Shown here piece by piece: positions 36,247 through 45,967 of a stretch of 64,000 bases of DNA (position 1 is its first letter; each line of letters begins with the position of its first letter). Both the position numbers and the translations under genes were made by a program. The stretch is from IMG/VR virus record IMGVR_UViG_3300021962_000068, positions 16,738 to 80,737 of that record; one strand, 5' to 3'. This DNA comes from a virus. The notes below the pieces were generated by a model. It did not search any database. It was given only the letters and a program-made list of their open reading frames with translations, and was not told the DNA's origin.

Positions 36247-39200
36247 TTATCTCCTTATAGTTGAAGGTTTGGTGCCATAACTTGATCCCATGGCTCTTTG
36301 CATTGGACTATTAGTTCTGGCTACTTCACTTGCAACCATTTCACCAACAATAACTTCAATTTTACGATTTCCACTACTGTCAGTAGTTTCTTTAGTTTCT
36401 GTTTTAGCTCCACTAAAGTTATTTACAACTACTTCTACGTTTTGAGATTGAGTGTTTTGAGCAGTTACTCCTAGTCTGCCGCTATTGTCACGAGTTAGTG
36501 GCATGATAGCTTCAGGGCCTGCTTCACCCATGAGACCGGTGCCGTTGGCGAACTTGAATAGTGTAGGTTGTGAAACAACTGAATTTGTAAACAAACCTCC
36601 CATTCCAAACTTCTTAACTCCCGCATCATATGCTGCACCTTTAGCCGTTATAGCACCAAGAGAGATATTAGTATTAGCTTGGTTAGTTAAATTAGCTAAA
36701 TTAGCACCCTGAGCCATACCATCAAAACCATATGGCGTAATTCCTAAAGCTGTAGCTAAGAAATTACCAAACATGCTCGCACCGCCTTCTTTACCACCAC
36801 TACCTCCAACTAATTTCTGCATTTGTAAACGTATGGTTAGCCTAATAAAATCGCTAATCATTGAGTCTACTAAGTCTTTGAAATTAAACTTACCAGTTTT
36901 AGCAAAATCAGCAATAGCATCGCCCAATTTTTCAAAAGACTGGGATGCAAGATCAGCATACTTCTTTTGTTGATCGGAAACGGAACCCGTTAATCTAGCA
37001 TTCTCAATTTTAGCTGCTGTGCTCTCTTTAATAGCCTTTGTAGCATTTTCAGCTGCAACACTTTCTCTTAACCAAGCTTCTTCAGCAGCTTTTGTAGAAT
37101 CAAGAGACATATTAGGATCTTTTTCTAACGCTTCTTGATATTTGCGTTGTGCTGTATTAATTTTATTTTGTAAATCTTCTTGAGCTCTGCTTTGTTCTAA
37201 TCTAGCTTGCTCAATAGTATAGAGCATAGTTTTATCTTGGATTTCTTGTTCACTGTATCTACTCAGCCCTGCTAAAGTATCAAATCTTGATTTATCTGCA
37301 GTGAGTCGGGCATCTTCTAAGCTACGTTGTGACTGTAATAAGGCTAATCTAGTTTCTTCTTTACGATTAATTTCTGCGTAACGTTGATCAATTTCTTTTA
37401 GTCGTTCTGCTTCTTTTTGTTTTAGTTCTAGTAATTCTTTTTCGCTCTTTCTTCTAGCATCATAACGAACTAAAATTTCTTGCTGTAGTGTATTATTTTG
37501 TTTATAAGACTCTAGTAGTTGCCCACTTATACCGAATTCTTTTGCTGCTGCTTCCAGTGCTGCACTGTTAACTGATTGTGCTGCTAATTTTCGTCTATCT
37601 TTTTCAGTAGTTTTATCAAAGATTTCAGCTTCTACTTTATTAATAGCCTGTAGTTTTTCTAATTCACTGGTATAATTATTTATAGAAATTATATCAAGTT
37701 TTTGCTTATCTTGATTTAATCTAAAAATTTCTTCTTCAGTTTTTCTAATTTCTATATTGGCTTTAGCCAGTAATTCCTGATTAGCTAAACGTACTTTTGC
37801 TACTTTGTCACTATTTTCAAATTCTTGGCGCTGTGCTCGCGCGGCGGCAGTAGCAACAACACTTTGAAAGGTAGAACTAGCAAGTGCGGCTTGCTTTACT
37901 AGATCAGGTGCTCCCGAAAAAGCATTATTTCCACCAACAAAATCAATACCCGCAGGCGCTTGTGCTACATTACCAGTACTAACTATTTTTAAACCCTGCT
38001 GTAACAAAGCAACTCTTGCATCTAGTACTTGTTGCGAAAAGTTTATATCTTGCTCTAGTGTGCGGATACGATCAGCAACTTCTGCTTGACGATCCGCCGG
38101 TCTACTTTTTAACGATTCTAATAGTTGCTCTTTTTGTACTATACTATTTTGCTCTAGTACAAGTGAGTTTTGTTCTATTGATTTTATTAAGTTTATGGTT
38201 TGATCTAGTTGCTGTTTTTGTAGTTGATTTTCTTTAATTGCTATGTCGTATTCTAGAAATGCTTTTGGTAGTTCTTCTTGTACTAATCCTACTAAACCTT
38301 TTTTGAGAACTAAGTTAGCTTTTTCATACGAAGCACTTAAAGCTATTTCTATTGTTTTGGCAAACTGTTGTGCACTAGAAGCTTGTTGTGCCCCTATCTT
38401 TTTATAAACTTCTCTTACTTTATCGTCTATAGTTTTAGTATTAAATAGCTCAATACTGGCTAGTTGAGTCTTATCTTTTTCAATTGTTTCTTTTAGATCT
38501 TTCCACGCACTTAGGTCTGCTGCAGTGCTTATCCCAGATGTAAGAGTTGTTTGTTGTGCTTCTTCTTCTGCTTGTCTGATTCTTTTATTGTATTCTTCTT
38601 CATTTTTTAATATTACTTCACGTAATTTACTAGCTGTAGTAAGAGAAGAATTTCTTTGATCGTATAACTCATTAATTTCTTTTTGTACGTCTAATAGTGC
38701 ATTAACAGTATCGGGACCAAACTTTTTAGCAAGATCAGTACTATTTACTAGCTTTCTGAACTCGTCTAAATTATCAGCACCTTTGGCTAATTCTTTATTT
38801 AAATCATTAACATTCTTAAAACCTTGCATAGCCCATTTAGCTATGCCTGTACTAGGCAGTAAACTAGTTACTATTCCACTAGCTATTTTAGCAGTTTCTG
38901 TTAGCTGATCATTAAAGGCTTTAGTTTCTTCTGTAGCACCTTTAAATTGAGTTGCAATACTTTTTTGAATATCTGATAATTTTACTAATGTTTCAGGTGA
39001 AGCACCCTTTATAGCCTGATTAAATTCCTCAATACTGCTAGTAGCACTAATATTTAATGCTTCAGATGCTTCTTCCTTAAATTTATATAAAAATTTAGTA
39101 TTAGATTCTAGTAATTTAAATGCGACTCCAACAGATTCAATAGATTTAACAGCTAGTTCAGCTTGGGTTCCGAAGCCAAAAAAGTTTTGTACTGCTTCTG

Positions 39201-41133
39201 CGGCTTTATACAACCAATTACCGCTACTTAATTCAGCAGTAGCTTTTTTAGTAACCTCGTCAAAAGATTCTGATAAGGTAAATAGTGCATTTGAAGCAGC
39301 GTAAGCTCCTTCTACTGTTCTTTGTGTTCCACGAGAACCATAGTACTCTAATGTTAAGTTTGCTGCTCTGACCGCTTCAGTTTGTTGTTCAAATGCTTTT
39401 TTAGTTGCTTCAATCGCCTCACTATTACCTCTTATTTTTTCATAAACAGTGGCAAGTATAGGAGCTACCAAGCTAAAAACAGCAATATAAGGACCAAGAG
39501 CACTTAATGCTGTACCGATAGCATTACCGATAGTAACAAATGCACCAGCGCCAACTATTCTAAGTTTATTAAATAAGCCAGATGTTTTAGATGTTTCTTC
39601 CTTAGTTTTAGAAAATCCAGCCATTAAGCCGCCTTCTTCTGCAGCTTTTGAAATATCACTTAAAGATTGTGCCCGTAGAGCACGTTCCTCAGCTCTTTTA
39701 GCTATTTGAATTCGTTGCCACTCTTCACTAAACCTTTTAACGGGCTTATCACTAACTGTTTGTACTTTTTCTTCTCTAATAGCTAAATCAGCTTTAAGTT
39801 TACCCTGCTTATAAACTAAGTCAGCGCGTTGTTTTTCTAAAGCTAAAATTTCTGTTAAAGCTCTTTTTTCGTCCTCTAGCCTTGCTAAATTTTTGGCTTT
39901 GCCACTATCAATTTGTTTTTGTATAGTTTTAATTCTAGAGTCAATAGCCGCTGTTTGCTTAGGATCTAAAGGTTCTGTACTAGATATTACTTCTTTTATA
40001 TTTTTACCGGTGCCTGTAAACGATCTTCCTAGGTCTTTTCTAGTTGAAGCTATCTTTCTATCAATACCCGCTAACTCATTAGTATACTCTTCTCCTTGCT
40101 TACGCAGTGCAGGTATATCAAATAACTTTTCATGTCTAGCAACAAACGATTCACCAAACTTAGTGGCTAAATCTCTAGCAGCTTGGGCAGAATCTTTTGC
40201 AGTTTCTTGTAAATTCTGTCTCCAGCTAGTTACAGCTGGAATTGCTTGTTTTAATAATAATCCTGCTATACCAGCAATTACAGTCGTTAATCCAATAGGG
40301 CTTTCACTTAGTAATCTAGCTATTGGTGCTATTACAGTATTTATTGCCGATAAACCAACTTGAGCAATATCTTTAAAACTTGCTAGTAGCTTTTGATAAG
40401 GATTAGTTTCAATGTTAATTTCTGAAAACTTTTTATTGCCTTCTTCTAGTACGGCTACTGCGAACGCTTGCCTACGCTCAAAGTCGGTAAGTTGACTGCT
40501 TGCTTTACCTATTTTTAAAGCATAAGCATCTACTGCTGGTTCAATCTTAGTAAATATTCCAAGTTCATCTAAGAGTTCAGGCTCTAGTTTAGTGATACCG
40601 CGACTAAGCCTACTTACTGCGTCACTTAAGTCTACACCTAGTGCTTGAGATGCTTTTGTAGCTACTGAAGCAATTTTTAATGTTTGATCGACACCTAAAC
40701 CAGCAGATGTAGCTTTAGTTACTGCTTGTGCAGCTTCGCGAAAACTAATAGCACCTTGTGTTATTTCGGCGAATCTTTTACTTAAGCCACCTAAGGCTAC
40801 ACCGCTAACGGCACCAAGCTGATCCATACCACGAATCATGTTTGTAGTATCCATGGCATTACTAAGTGCGGAAAAGGCGGCTTGTGCAGCAAATAAGTTA
40901 GCAGCAAAAGTAGCGTAAAGACGGACTAAACCGCCAAGACCTTGGGATTGTTTGGCAAAATCTCTTCCTGCCGCTCCAGTACCTACTGCACTGCGGGCAA
41001 CGCCATACTCTTTATTTAGAACTTTTGAACGTTCTAACTCAGAGTTCAATCCTTCAGCATCTTTTCGACGCTGACGCATTGTATTACCTTGATCTCTCAC
41101 AGAGAGATTAATATCGATTTGATTACCTGCCAT
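36247..41133 (-). CDS. Tape measure protein
   Basis: At 1628 residues this is the longest coiled-coil gene in the tail module, fitting a tape measure that sets tail length and is ejected with DNA. The N terminus has INLSVRDQGNTMRQ and hydrophobic helices (LYATFAANLFAAQAAFSAL). The body is heptad-rich with many Gln/Glu/Lys helices and several hydrophobic stretches around 270-300 and 540-570. The C terminus has GEAGPEAIMPLTR, a motif common at tape measure ends. It has its own strong promoter directly upstream and follows the frameshifting chaperone genes. Confidence 0.93.
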   Translation of the reverse strand: MAGNQIDINLSVRDQGNTMRQRRKDAEGLNSELERSKVLNKEYGVARSAVGTGAAGRDFAKQSQGLGGLVRLYATFAANLFAAQAAFSALSNAMDTTNMIRGMDQLGAVSGVALGGLSKRFAEITQGAISFREAAQAVTKATSAGLGVDQTLKIASVATKASQALGVDLSDAVSRLSRGITKLEPELLDELGIFTKIEPAVDAYALKIGKASSQLTDFERRQAFAVAVLEEGNKKFSEINIETNPYQKLLASFKDIAQVGLSAINTVIAPIARLLSESPIGLTTVIAGIAGLLLKQAIPAVTSWRQNLQETAKDSAQAARDLATKFGESFVARHEKLFDIPALRKQGEEYTNELAGIDRKIASTRKDLGRSFTGTGKNIKEVISSTEPLDPKQTAAIDSRIKTIQKQIDSGKAKNLARLEDEKRALTEILALEKQRADLVYKQGKLKADLAIREEKVQTVSDKPVKRFSEEWQRIQIAKRAEERALRAQSLSDISKAAEEGGLMAGFSKTKEETSKTSGLFNKLRIVGAGAFVTIGNAIGTALSALGPYIAVFSLVAPILATVYEKIRGNSEAIEATKKAFEQQTEAVRAANLTLEYYGSRGTQRTVEGAYAASNALFTLSESFDEVTKKATAELSSGNWLYKAAEAVQNFFGFGTQAELAVKSIESVGVAFKLLESNTKFLYKFKEEASEALNISATSSIEEFNQAIKGASPETLVKLSDIQKSIATQFKGATEETKAFNDQLTETAKIASGIVTSLLPSTGIAKWAMQGFKNVNDLNKELAKGADNLDEFRKLVNSTDLAKKFGPDTVNALLDVQKEINELYDQRNSSLTTASKLREVILKNEEEYNKRIRQAEEEAQQTTLTSGISTAADLSAWKDLKETIEKDKTQLASIELFNTKTIDDKVREVYKKIGAQQASSAQQFAKTIEIALSASYEKANLVLKKGLVGLVQEELPKAFLEYDIAIKENQLQKQQLDQTINLIKSIEQNSLVLEQNSIVQKEQLLESLKSRPADRQAEVADRIRTLEQDINFSQQVLDARVALLQQGLKIVSTGNVAQAPAGIDFVGGNNAFSGAPDLVKQAALASSTFQSVVATAAARAQRQEFENSDKVAKVRLANQELLAKANIEIRKTEEEIFRLNQDKQKLDIISINNYTSELEKLQAINKVEAEIFDKTTEKDRRKLAAQSVNSAALEAAAKEFGISGQLLESYKQNNTLQQEILVRYDARRKSEKELLELKQKEAERLKEIDQRYAEINRKEETRLALLQSQRSLEDARLTADKSRFDTLAGLSRYSEQEIQDKTMLYTIEQARLEQSRAQEDLQNKINTAQRKYQEALEKDPNMSLDSTKAAEEAWLRESVAAENATKAIKESTAAKIENARLTGSVSDQQKKYADLASQSFEKLGDAIADFAKTGKFNFKDLVDSMISDFIRLTIRLQMQKLVGGSGGKEGGASMFGNFLATALGITPYGFDGMAQGANLANLTNQANTNISLGAITAKGAAYDAGVKKFGMGGLFTNSVVSQPTLFKFANGTGLMGEAGPEAIMPLTRDNSGRLGVTAQNTQSQNVEVVVNNFSGAKTETKETTDSSGNRKIEVIVGEMVASEVARTNSPMQRAMGSSYGTKPSTIRR

Positions 41134-41174
41134 AAACCCTCCAGGGGTAATAAATTTTTGCTAAAGTTTTGATT

Positions 41175-41203
41175 ATTATAACACAAGGGTTTAAATTTGT
41201 CAA
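41175..41203 (-). promoter_or_regulatory. Perfect-consensus leftward promoter for tape measure and tail-tip genes
   Basis: On the minus strand TTGACA (41198-41203) and TATAAT (41175-41180) are exactly 17 bp apart, with extended -10 TGT. Its sequence is closely similar to the promoter at 59054-59082. A GGAGGG ribosome-binding site precedes the tape measure ATG. Confidence 0.92.
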
Positions 41204-41220
41204 CCATATTTTTTAACAAC

Positions 41221-41256
41221 AAAATAGCCCGCTGTACCAAGAGCACAACGGGCTTT
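41221..41256 (-). terminator. Terminator after tail-assembly chaperone genes
   Basis: AGCCCG/CGGGCT arms (plus inner TGT/ACA) form a stem followed on the minus strand by ATTTTGTT. It ends the transcript of capsid-to-chaperone genes just before the tape measure promoter. Confidence 0.75.
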
Positions 41257-41258
41257 AA

Positions 41259-41630
41259 CTAAGGAGTTTTGGTTCTTGATATATTAGATGCTCTAATATT
41301 GTCAATCATATTTATTAGAACAAACATGATTTTATATTCGCTTTCAATAACTTCCCAAAACTCAAATACTTGTTTAATATTGGTTAAATCTTTGCCCATA
41401 TAAGCACCAGACATAGAATCCCATCTATCTCGAAGATAAGAGTAGATTTCTATAGCTGTCTGGGCTTGATATGGTAAATCTGAAACTTCTACTGGAATCT
41501 CATCTTCAACAGGTTCGGTTCCCATCATTTCGCACATTTCTAAATAGTGCTCTTTTGTTACACCACCAACAGATATATTACCTATATAATTTTCTAATTG
41601 TTTTTCTAAATCTGTTAGTTGTTGTTCGAA
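41259..41630 (-). CDS. Tail assembly chaperone, T extension (made by -1 frameshift, gpGT-like)
   Basis: The ORF with an ATG at 41537 (92 residues) has no ribosome-binding site, and its frame is open upstream to the end of the preceding chaperone gene. A slippery heptamer there joins the two by a -1 shift: the fused product would be 132 residues of the G-like protein plus 123 residues of this extension (255 in all). The junction reads FEQQLTDLEKQLENY. This is the classical lambda G/GT arrangement, in which the longer minor product loads tube subunits onto the tape measure. The gene lies directly before the tape measure, as expected. Confidence 0.85.
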   Translation of the reverse strand, partial: FEQQLTDLEKQLENYIGNISVGGVTKEHYLEMCEMMGTEPVEDEIPVEVSDLPYQAQTAIEIYSYLRDRWDSMSGAYMGKDLTNIKQVFEFWEVIESEYKIMFVLINMIDNIRASNISRTKTP

Positions 41631-42025
41631 AAATTTGCTAAGTCAGCAACTTTCTCAGTTACAAAAGCGTCAAAATCAGAACTGTTCTTCATTAGATACA
41701 AAGCATTTTCTTCTGAGTATGCTAGCTCGTCCTCTAGGTCTAAACCTTCTAGATCTACGGGGGCTAGTTTATCTACATAAGCAAACTTAAGTCCACTCCA
41801 ACCTTTTACTGCATTTTCTACATACAGTTTTAAGAAAGTATCTTCATCAAATTCTTCGGTTGGTTGACGATTTTTATATACAGTTTTTGTTGCTTTTTTT
41901 CTAATACTTATCAAGGTCTCGCGACTGATAAAGTTTAGGGAAAGTTTAAAATCTGGGTAACCAGGATACTCTACTTGTACACTTTTTGATGCAACAAGTA
42001 GATTCTTTAGTGAAACTGTTGACAT
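41615..42025 (-). CDS. Tail assembly chaperone (gpG-like)
   Basis: This 136-residue acidic, helical protein is encoded between tail tube and tape measure, the conserved place of gpG-type chaperones. It starts VSLKNLLVASKSVQVEYPGY and contains FDEDTFLKLYVENAVKGWSG. The stop comes five codons after the slippery site at codons 130-132. It would bind the tape measure and tube protein during tail assembly and is absent from the finished virion. Confidence 0.85.
   Translation of the reverse strand: MSTVSLKNLLVASKSVQVEYPGYPDFKLSLNFISRETLISIRKKATKTVYKNRQPTEEFDEDTFLKLYVENAVKGWSGLKFAYVDKLAPVDLEGLDLEDELAYSEENALYLMKNSSDFDAFVTEKVADLANFSNNN
41630..41636 (-). other. -1 ribosomal frameshift site (A AAT TTT)
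   Basis: Read on the minus strand in the chaperone frame, codon 130 ends in A followed by AAT and TTT, giving the X XXY YYZ heptamer AAATTTT. Shifting back one base continues TTC GAA CAA into the downstream frame, which stays open to 41259. The site lies 12 bases before the stop of the short product, at the same relative place as in lambda G. Confidence 0.85.
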
Positions 42026-42042
42026 TTAATTCCTTTTAATTA

Positions 42043-43203
42043 TTAAGCATTTGGTGAATAGTAAGTAACTACTAGTTCGTTAGTTTGCTCAACGTCAAAC
42101 TCACTTGCACCACTATTCCAGCCTTGAGCTGTAAAGTTAATAGTAGTTGAAATTACTGATTCACTAGAGATTGTTGGGATTTGCACACTGGTATGTGGCA
42201 TATCAAAGTGGATGCGTAGTGGAGCTGCTGCGCCACCGCCAAGATAAATATTTAAGTCCCAATTTGGTTCTGTAGTATTATCAGCATCTACTAGTAGTTG
42301 GCTCATTAGAGGGCCAGTATTTCCTGCACCAGTTTTTAAGTAGGCTGTTAGTGAACCACTAACTGCACGAGTACCGGTAAAGTATGTAATAGGCTTATTA
42401 ACAATACCAAGATTAGCTGGTGTTAGATAAGTAACATTATTAGAAATAGTAATGCTACCACCAGTTAGAGGAATGTTATAAATAGTACCTGCTCCACCCT
42501 TTTGTATAGTAACAGCACTTAATTTATTAGCTAAGTAATGTGCTGCAACATCTTTGGCTTTACAAGAACCAGTATAAGAACCACTTAAAGAACTAACTCC
42601 AGCAACTGGTGTGCCAATAACTAAGTCAGTACCACGACCGGTTAGTTTAGCTGCTCTACCTGTCCACTGAATAGTTGCAATTGCATCAATACCAAAATCA
42701 ATTGTAGCTTGGTCTAAAACACAGTTTTCTAATACATATGTATCATTATCAACTGCCATTAGTAGTACAAATTTTTCTAGTTGGTGCTTATCGCTGTTAT
42801 TCCAGTTAACAGAAGCATTACTTACGCCATCTACGCCATCTGACCAGCCGCTGCCATCATCAGATGAAAGAGCACCCCAAAGAACGCCTTCTTCAGCACC
42901 AATATCTTGACCGCCAACAGTAGCTTTAGTAGGTCTCATGTATGTACTAAAACTAAACTCAACTGGATCTAGTGCTGTATTAAATGTACGCTGACCACGA
43001 ATAGGTTCGTTGCCAGACTCATTTAGTGTGATGGTGTCGCTAGTAGTATTTTGTGAAAAACTAAATCCATCTAGGATTTGAATTTCGTATGCCGTTGTGT
43101 CATCAAGGGTTGGGGAACCTAATAGTTCTCCAGTAACTTGATTAACTGCAGCGGCACCTTTTACTAAAACCATCTTAGTATTACGAATTAGATTAACTGC
43201 CAT
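42043..43203 (-). CDS. Major tail (tube) protein
   Basis: This 386-residue protein starts MAVNLIRNTKMVLVK and contains TSDTITLNESGNEPIRGQRTF followed by PVEFSFSTYMRP, a pattern of the phage tail-tube fold. Late domains include SGSLTAYLKTG and end with a beta strand-rich segment. Its position between terminator and chaperone genes is canonical. The gene has a spaced AAGGAA-type ribosome-binding site and was probably highly expressed. The long C-terminal extension may be an Ig-like decoration. Confidence 0.85.
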   Translation of the reverse strand: MAVNLIRNTKMVLVKGAAAVNQVTGELLGSPTLDDTTAYEIQILDGFSFSQNTTSDTITLNESGNEPIRGQRTFNTALDPVEFSFSTYMRPTKATVGGQDIGAEEGVLWGALSSDDGSGWSDGVDGVSNASVNWNNSDKHQLEKFVLLMAVDNDTYVLENCVLDQATIDFGIDAIATIQWTGRAAKLTGRGTDLVIGTPVAGVSSLSGSYTGSCKAKDVAAHYLANKLSAVTIQKGGAGTIYNIPLTGGSITISNNVTYLTPANLGIVNKPITYFTGTRAVSGSLTAYLKTGAGNTGPLMSQLLVDADNTTEPNWDLNIYLGGGAAAPLRIHFDMPHTSVQIPTISSESVISTTINFTAQGWNSGASEFDVEQTNELVVTYYSPNA

Positions 43204-43258
43204 AGTTATTCCTTTTATGTATTAAATAGTCGCCTATTTAGCTAGATATTTATCTGCG

Positions 43259-43711
43259 TTAATAATTGACTGTGTTTATTGGATATCGGACCTGAACACT
43301 TATTTCACCGACTCCATATGGTGATAATACTCCTTCATCCGTTACTATACTAGTTATTAGTATTTCTGTAGTATCAGAAGAATTATCTGTGTCGTATACG
43401 AGGTTTCTATTTTTGTCGATACACTTTTCTATATCTGACAGTAACATCTCTAATTCTTCTTGAGATTCTTCACCTTTTACATATACTTTAATTCCAATAT
43501 TTAGAAAGCCCCAAGCAAACTGGCTTGGATGGTACTCTCTAACTTCTGAGCCGGGGCTCATATAAATTGATGGAAAATCGTTAATTTCGTCCCAAAATTT
43601 TAACTTTGGATAACTATTATTATAGATATTGGTTTGATAACCATTAGTTCCATCAATCTCTTTTAACTTTTCGGCTAAAGCCTTAATAATACTTGTTCTT
43701 TTAGTACTCAT
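43259..43711 (-). CDS. Tail terminator / tail completion protein
   Basis: This 150-residue protein has the readable pattern DEINDFPSIYMSPGSEVREY, then GFLNIGIKVYVKG and a C-terminal GVGEISVQVRYPI. Lambda gpU-type terminators have a similar N-terminal helix, central FP and paired beta strands, and the gene lies next to the tube gene. It would cap the tail tube and form the joint with the head. It overlaps the upstream gene by four bases. Confidence 0.7.
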   Translation of the reverse strand: MSTKRTSIIKALAEKLKEIDGTNGYQTNIYNNSYPKLKFWDEINDFPSIYMSPGSEVREYHPSQFAWGFLNIGIKVYVKGEESQEELEMLLSDIEKCIDKNRNLVYDTDNSSDTTEILITSIVTDEGVLSPYGVGEISVQVRYPINTVNY

Positions 43712-45303
43712 ACTAAGACCGCCCGCATTCTATTTGCTACCTGTTGGGAAGCAAGTTCTCTTATTGATTTAGATATTAGTAGTCTAGGACTACGTGTACC
43801 TGGAGACCCTTGTTTAAATCCTGGTTCAAAAGTTTGATAAGGATTACGCATATAGGTATAAAAAGCAGTTATCATGCCTTCACGACTTTGCGACATTTTA
43901 GTAACTTTAACGCTTTCAGCAAATCTACCGCTTTGTAAGTTTAGAATATCTCGCCTACTGCCGTCGCCCATGTTCTCTTTAATTTTTTGAGATAAACTCA
44001 TATTAATTAAATTTTGCAATTTAACTAAACTTGGTAATCCTTGCGCTTTAAAATTTATTGAGGAGCTGCTAGGTTTTATACCTACGACTTTTTTACCAGG
44101 TTTAATTATACCAGATAGCGTAGATACTTTTTCTTTTACTGTATTTCTACTTTTTCTTGAAGTAGTAGCTTTAAACGAAGTTACGCGCTCTCCGGCAATG
44201 GTTTTTAAAATTACATTAGTAATATGTTCTTCTAAACTTGGAGAACTTCTACCTTTTAATACTAGTCTACCTAACTTAGACCCCGCACTAGTAAAAGCTT
44301 GTGCTAGTTTGTTTAGTGTAGCCCTATTGACGCCATAAGGAGAGTTTTTTTCAAGAGTTGAACCACGTAGTTGATTTAATACGCTATTTTCAAATTTAAC
44401 TATATTACCACCAAAAGATACAAAGATTTTTACAAAAGAATCAGAAAAATCTTTTGTGATAGTAATGTATTCTTCAACCTGTCTTGATGTATTTATAAAA
44501 TCTTCTGTAGCAAGCATTGCTTTTTTAGCTTTAGCTTCTACCGATCCTTCGCTCTGCATTACATCAAAAATTATAGATACTATTTTTGGAGAATTAAAAC
44601 TTAAAGTTATATTACCTTCTGCATCCGTACTTCCAACCGCAGTATGTCCATAGTCTAGTAGTTTTCCAACGGAGTCTATATCTGTATTTAGACCTCTTAC
44701 TGCAATTAGACCTTCTAAAGAATTAGATAGTGCGTTAGACCAACCTTTATTACTAGCTAATAAATCAAAGGTTGGAAATATATAGAAACTGGCTTGGCTA
44801 CTTGATAGATCTGATAAAAATAAAACTTTATCAAAAATATTTTTAAACTGTTTAATAACTAAGTTAGGGTTTTCCGCACCTACTGTAGCTATAGATTTAA
44901 CTTTTTCTTGTAATACTTTACTATTTGTAGAGGTACTAATACCTTTTAAGTAACTTTCTGCACTTTTAATAGTATCTAGTATAAGATCTATTTCTGCATT
45001 AGTTAGTTTTTTTGCTCTGTTTTTATTTGAAGATGCAAATTCTTCCCCAATAAACTCACTAATAGAAGATTCTAAATTAGTATATTTCTGGAGCTCTCTT
45101 TTTATATTATTATAGTCTATAACAAATAAAGTTGGAAATGTAGCATCAACTACACTTCTAAAAGATAAGTTTTTTCGCTCGTATAATCTTTCGTCTCTGT
45201 AGGACAGACCCTGCTTAACATAAGTACCTATACTTTCTAACAAGTTAGGAGCTAGATTCTGTACAAATTCTGGTGCAGCATAAGTTATTTTACCTGCTGC
45301 CAT
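43708..45303 (-). CDS. Neck / head-tail joining structural protein (HK97 gp10-like C terminus)
   Basis: This 531-residue protein is longer than a typical head closure protein. Its C-terminal ~90 residues (LQSGRFAESVKVTKM, then TAFYTYMRNPYQTFEPG and LISKSIRELA) match the HK97-gp10 style, in which an SGRFA motif and a pYqTFE loop are conserved. The N-terminal 400 residues are helical, lysine-rich and unfamiliar. From position it bridges connector and tail terminator. The large N-terminal extension is unusual. Confidence 0.65.
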   Translation of the reverse strand: MAAGKITYAAPEFVQNLAPNLLESIGTYVKQGLSYRDERLYERKNLSFRSVVDATFPTLFVIDYNNIKRELQKYTNLESSISEFIGEEFASSNKNRAKKLTNAEIDLILDTIKSAESYLKGISTSTNSKVLQEKVKSIATVGAENPNLVIKQFKNIFDKVLFLSDLSSSQASFYIFPTFDLLASNKGWSNALSNSLEGLIAVRGLNTDIDSVGKLLDYGHTAVGSTDAEGNITLSFNSPKIVSIIFDVMQSEGSVEAKAKKAMLATEDFINTSRQVEEYITITKDFSDSFVKIFVSFGGNIVKFENSVLNQLRGSTLEKNSPYGVNRATLNKLAQAFTSAGSKLGRLVLKGRSSPSLEEHITNVILKTIAGERVTSFKATTSRKSRNTVKEKVSTLSGIIKPGKKVVGIKPSSSSINFKAQGLPSLVKLQNLINMSLSQKIKENMGDGSRRDILNLQSGRFAESVKVTKMSQSREGMITAFYTYMRNPYQTFEPGFKQGSPGTRSPRLLISKSIRELASQQVANRMRAVLV

Positions 45304-45305
45304 AT

Positions 45306-45875
45306 TTAATCCCAGCTAGCTTTATAGAGGTTAAGTACGCGAGCAATATGACTAGGAAATTGTGCACTGGTCATATACTCAAGCTGTAAGCTACCACTTG
45401 ATGTAGTTTTTTGCATATGCGAAATTGCATCGCTTTTCATGTAAAAAACCATTAAGTCTAAAACTGCTAATTTTAAATCTTGAGGTATTGTTTCATATCC
45501 AGCAAAATAAGATACTTTATAACCATTAATCTTTTTTGTAAACCCTGAACTAGATAAACTCTGCAAGGTTTGATTTTCTTCATCGAAAGCGTAGTTTACG
45601 TATTCTTCCATGTCTGTGTAGTCTTGACCATAATTTTCACTGGTTTCAAAACTAATAATACGCACAACTGGATATTCTTTAAAGTAGTATGTAGAGCTAC
45701 CGCCACTAAAATACTCAGTTTTAGCCTCATCTAGATGGTCATTAAATCTTCTGCCACAAAAGCTCTTTACTAGCTCACTAACTTTTGGAATTAATGAGTC
45801 GATTATGGCGTCCTGATTTTCGCTATTAATTCCAACATATGCTTTATATTCTTGTCTTGTAATTAAATCGGCCAT
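45306..45875 (-). CDS. Head-tail connector (HK97 gp6-like adaptor)
   Basis: This 189-residue protein opens with the adaptor signature ITRQEYKAYVGINSENQDAII, continues with VSELVKSFCGRRF and the beta segment YFKEYPVVRIISFE, and has C-terminal LKLAVLDLMVFYMKS. This is the DNA-packaging adaptor family that forms a ring under the portal. It directly follows the capsid gene and precedes the neck gene, as in HK97. Confidence 0.82.
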   Translation of the reverse strand: MADLITRQEYKAYVGINSENQDAIIDSLIPKVSELVKSFCGRRFNDHLDEAKTEYFSGGSSTYYFKEYPVVRIISFETSENYGQDYTDMEEYVNYAFDEENQTLQSLSSSGFTKKINGYKVSYFAGYETIPQDLKLAVLDLMVFYMKSDAISHMQKTTSSGSLQLEYMTSAQFPSHIARVLNLYKASWD

Positions 45876-45920
45876 TTTACGACTCCTTGTTATCTTTTTA
45901 TAGATACTCGTAAAAGTACC

Positions 45921-45951
45921 TATAAAAAGATAGGGAGATTTACTCCCTATC
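45921..45951 (-). terminator. Terminator after the capsid gene
   Basis: On the minus strand GATAGGGAG-TAAAT-CTCCCTATC is a 9-bp perfect stem followed by TTTTTATAGG. It lies just beyond the capsid stop and would separate abundant capsid mRNA from the connector genes. Confidence 0.88.
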
Positions 45952-45967
45952 TTAAACCTAATTTAGA

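Noticed and set aside
41259-41537. Independent 92-residue gene before the tape measure
   Set aside because: No ribosome-binding site, and the frame continues upstream to a slippery site; it is the frameshifted extension of the tail chaperone.
43204-43258. AAATAG/CTATTT hairpin as a terminator between tail terminator and tail tube genes
   Set aside because: The stem is only 6 bp and AT-rich with no T-run after it on the minus strand.
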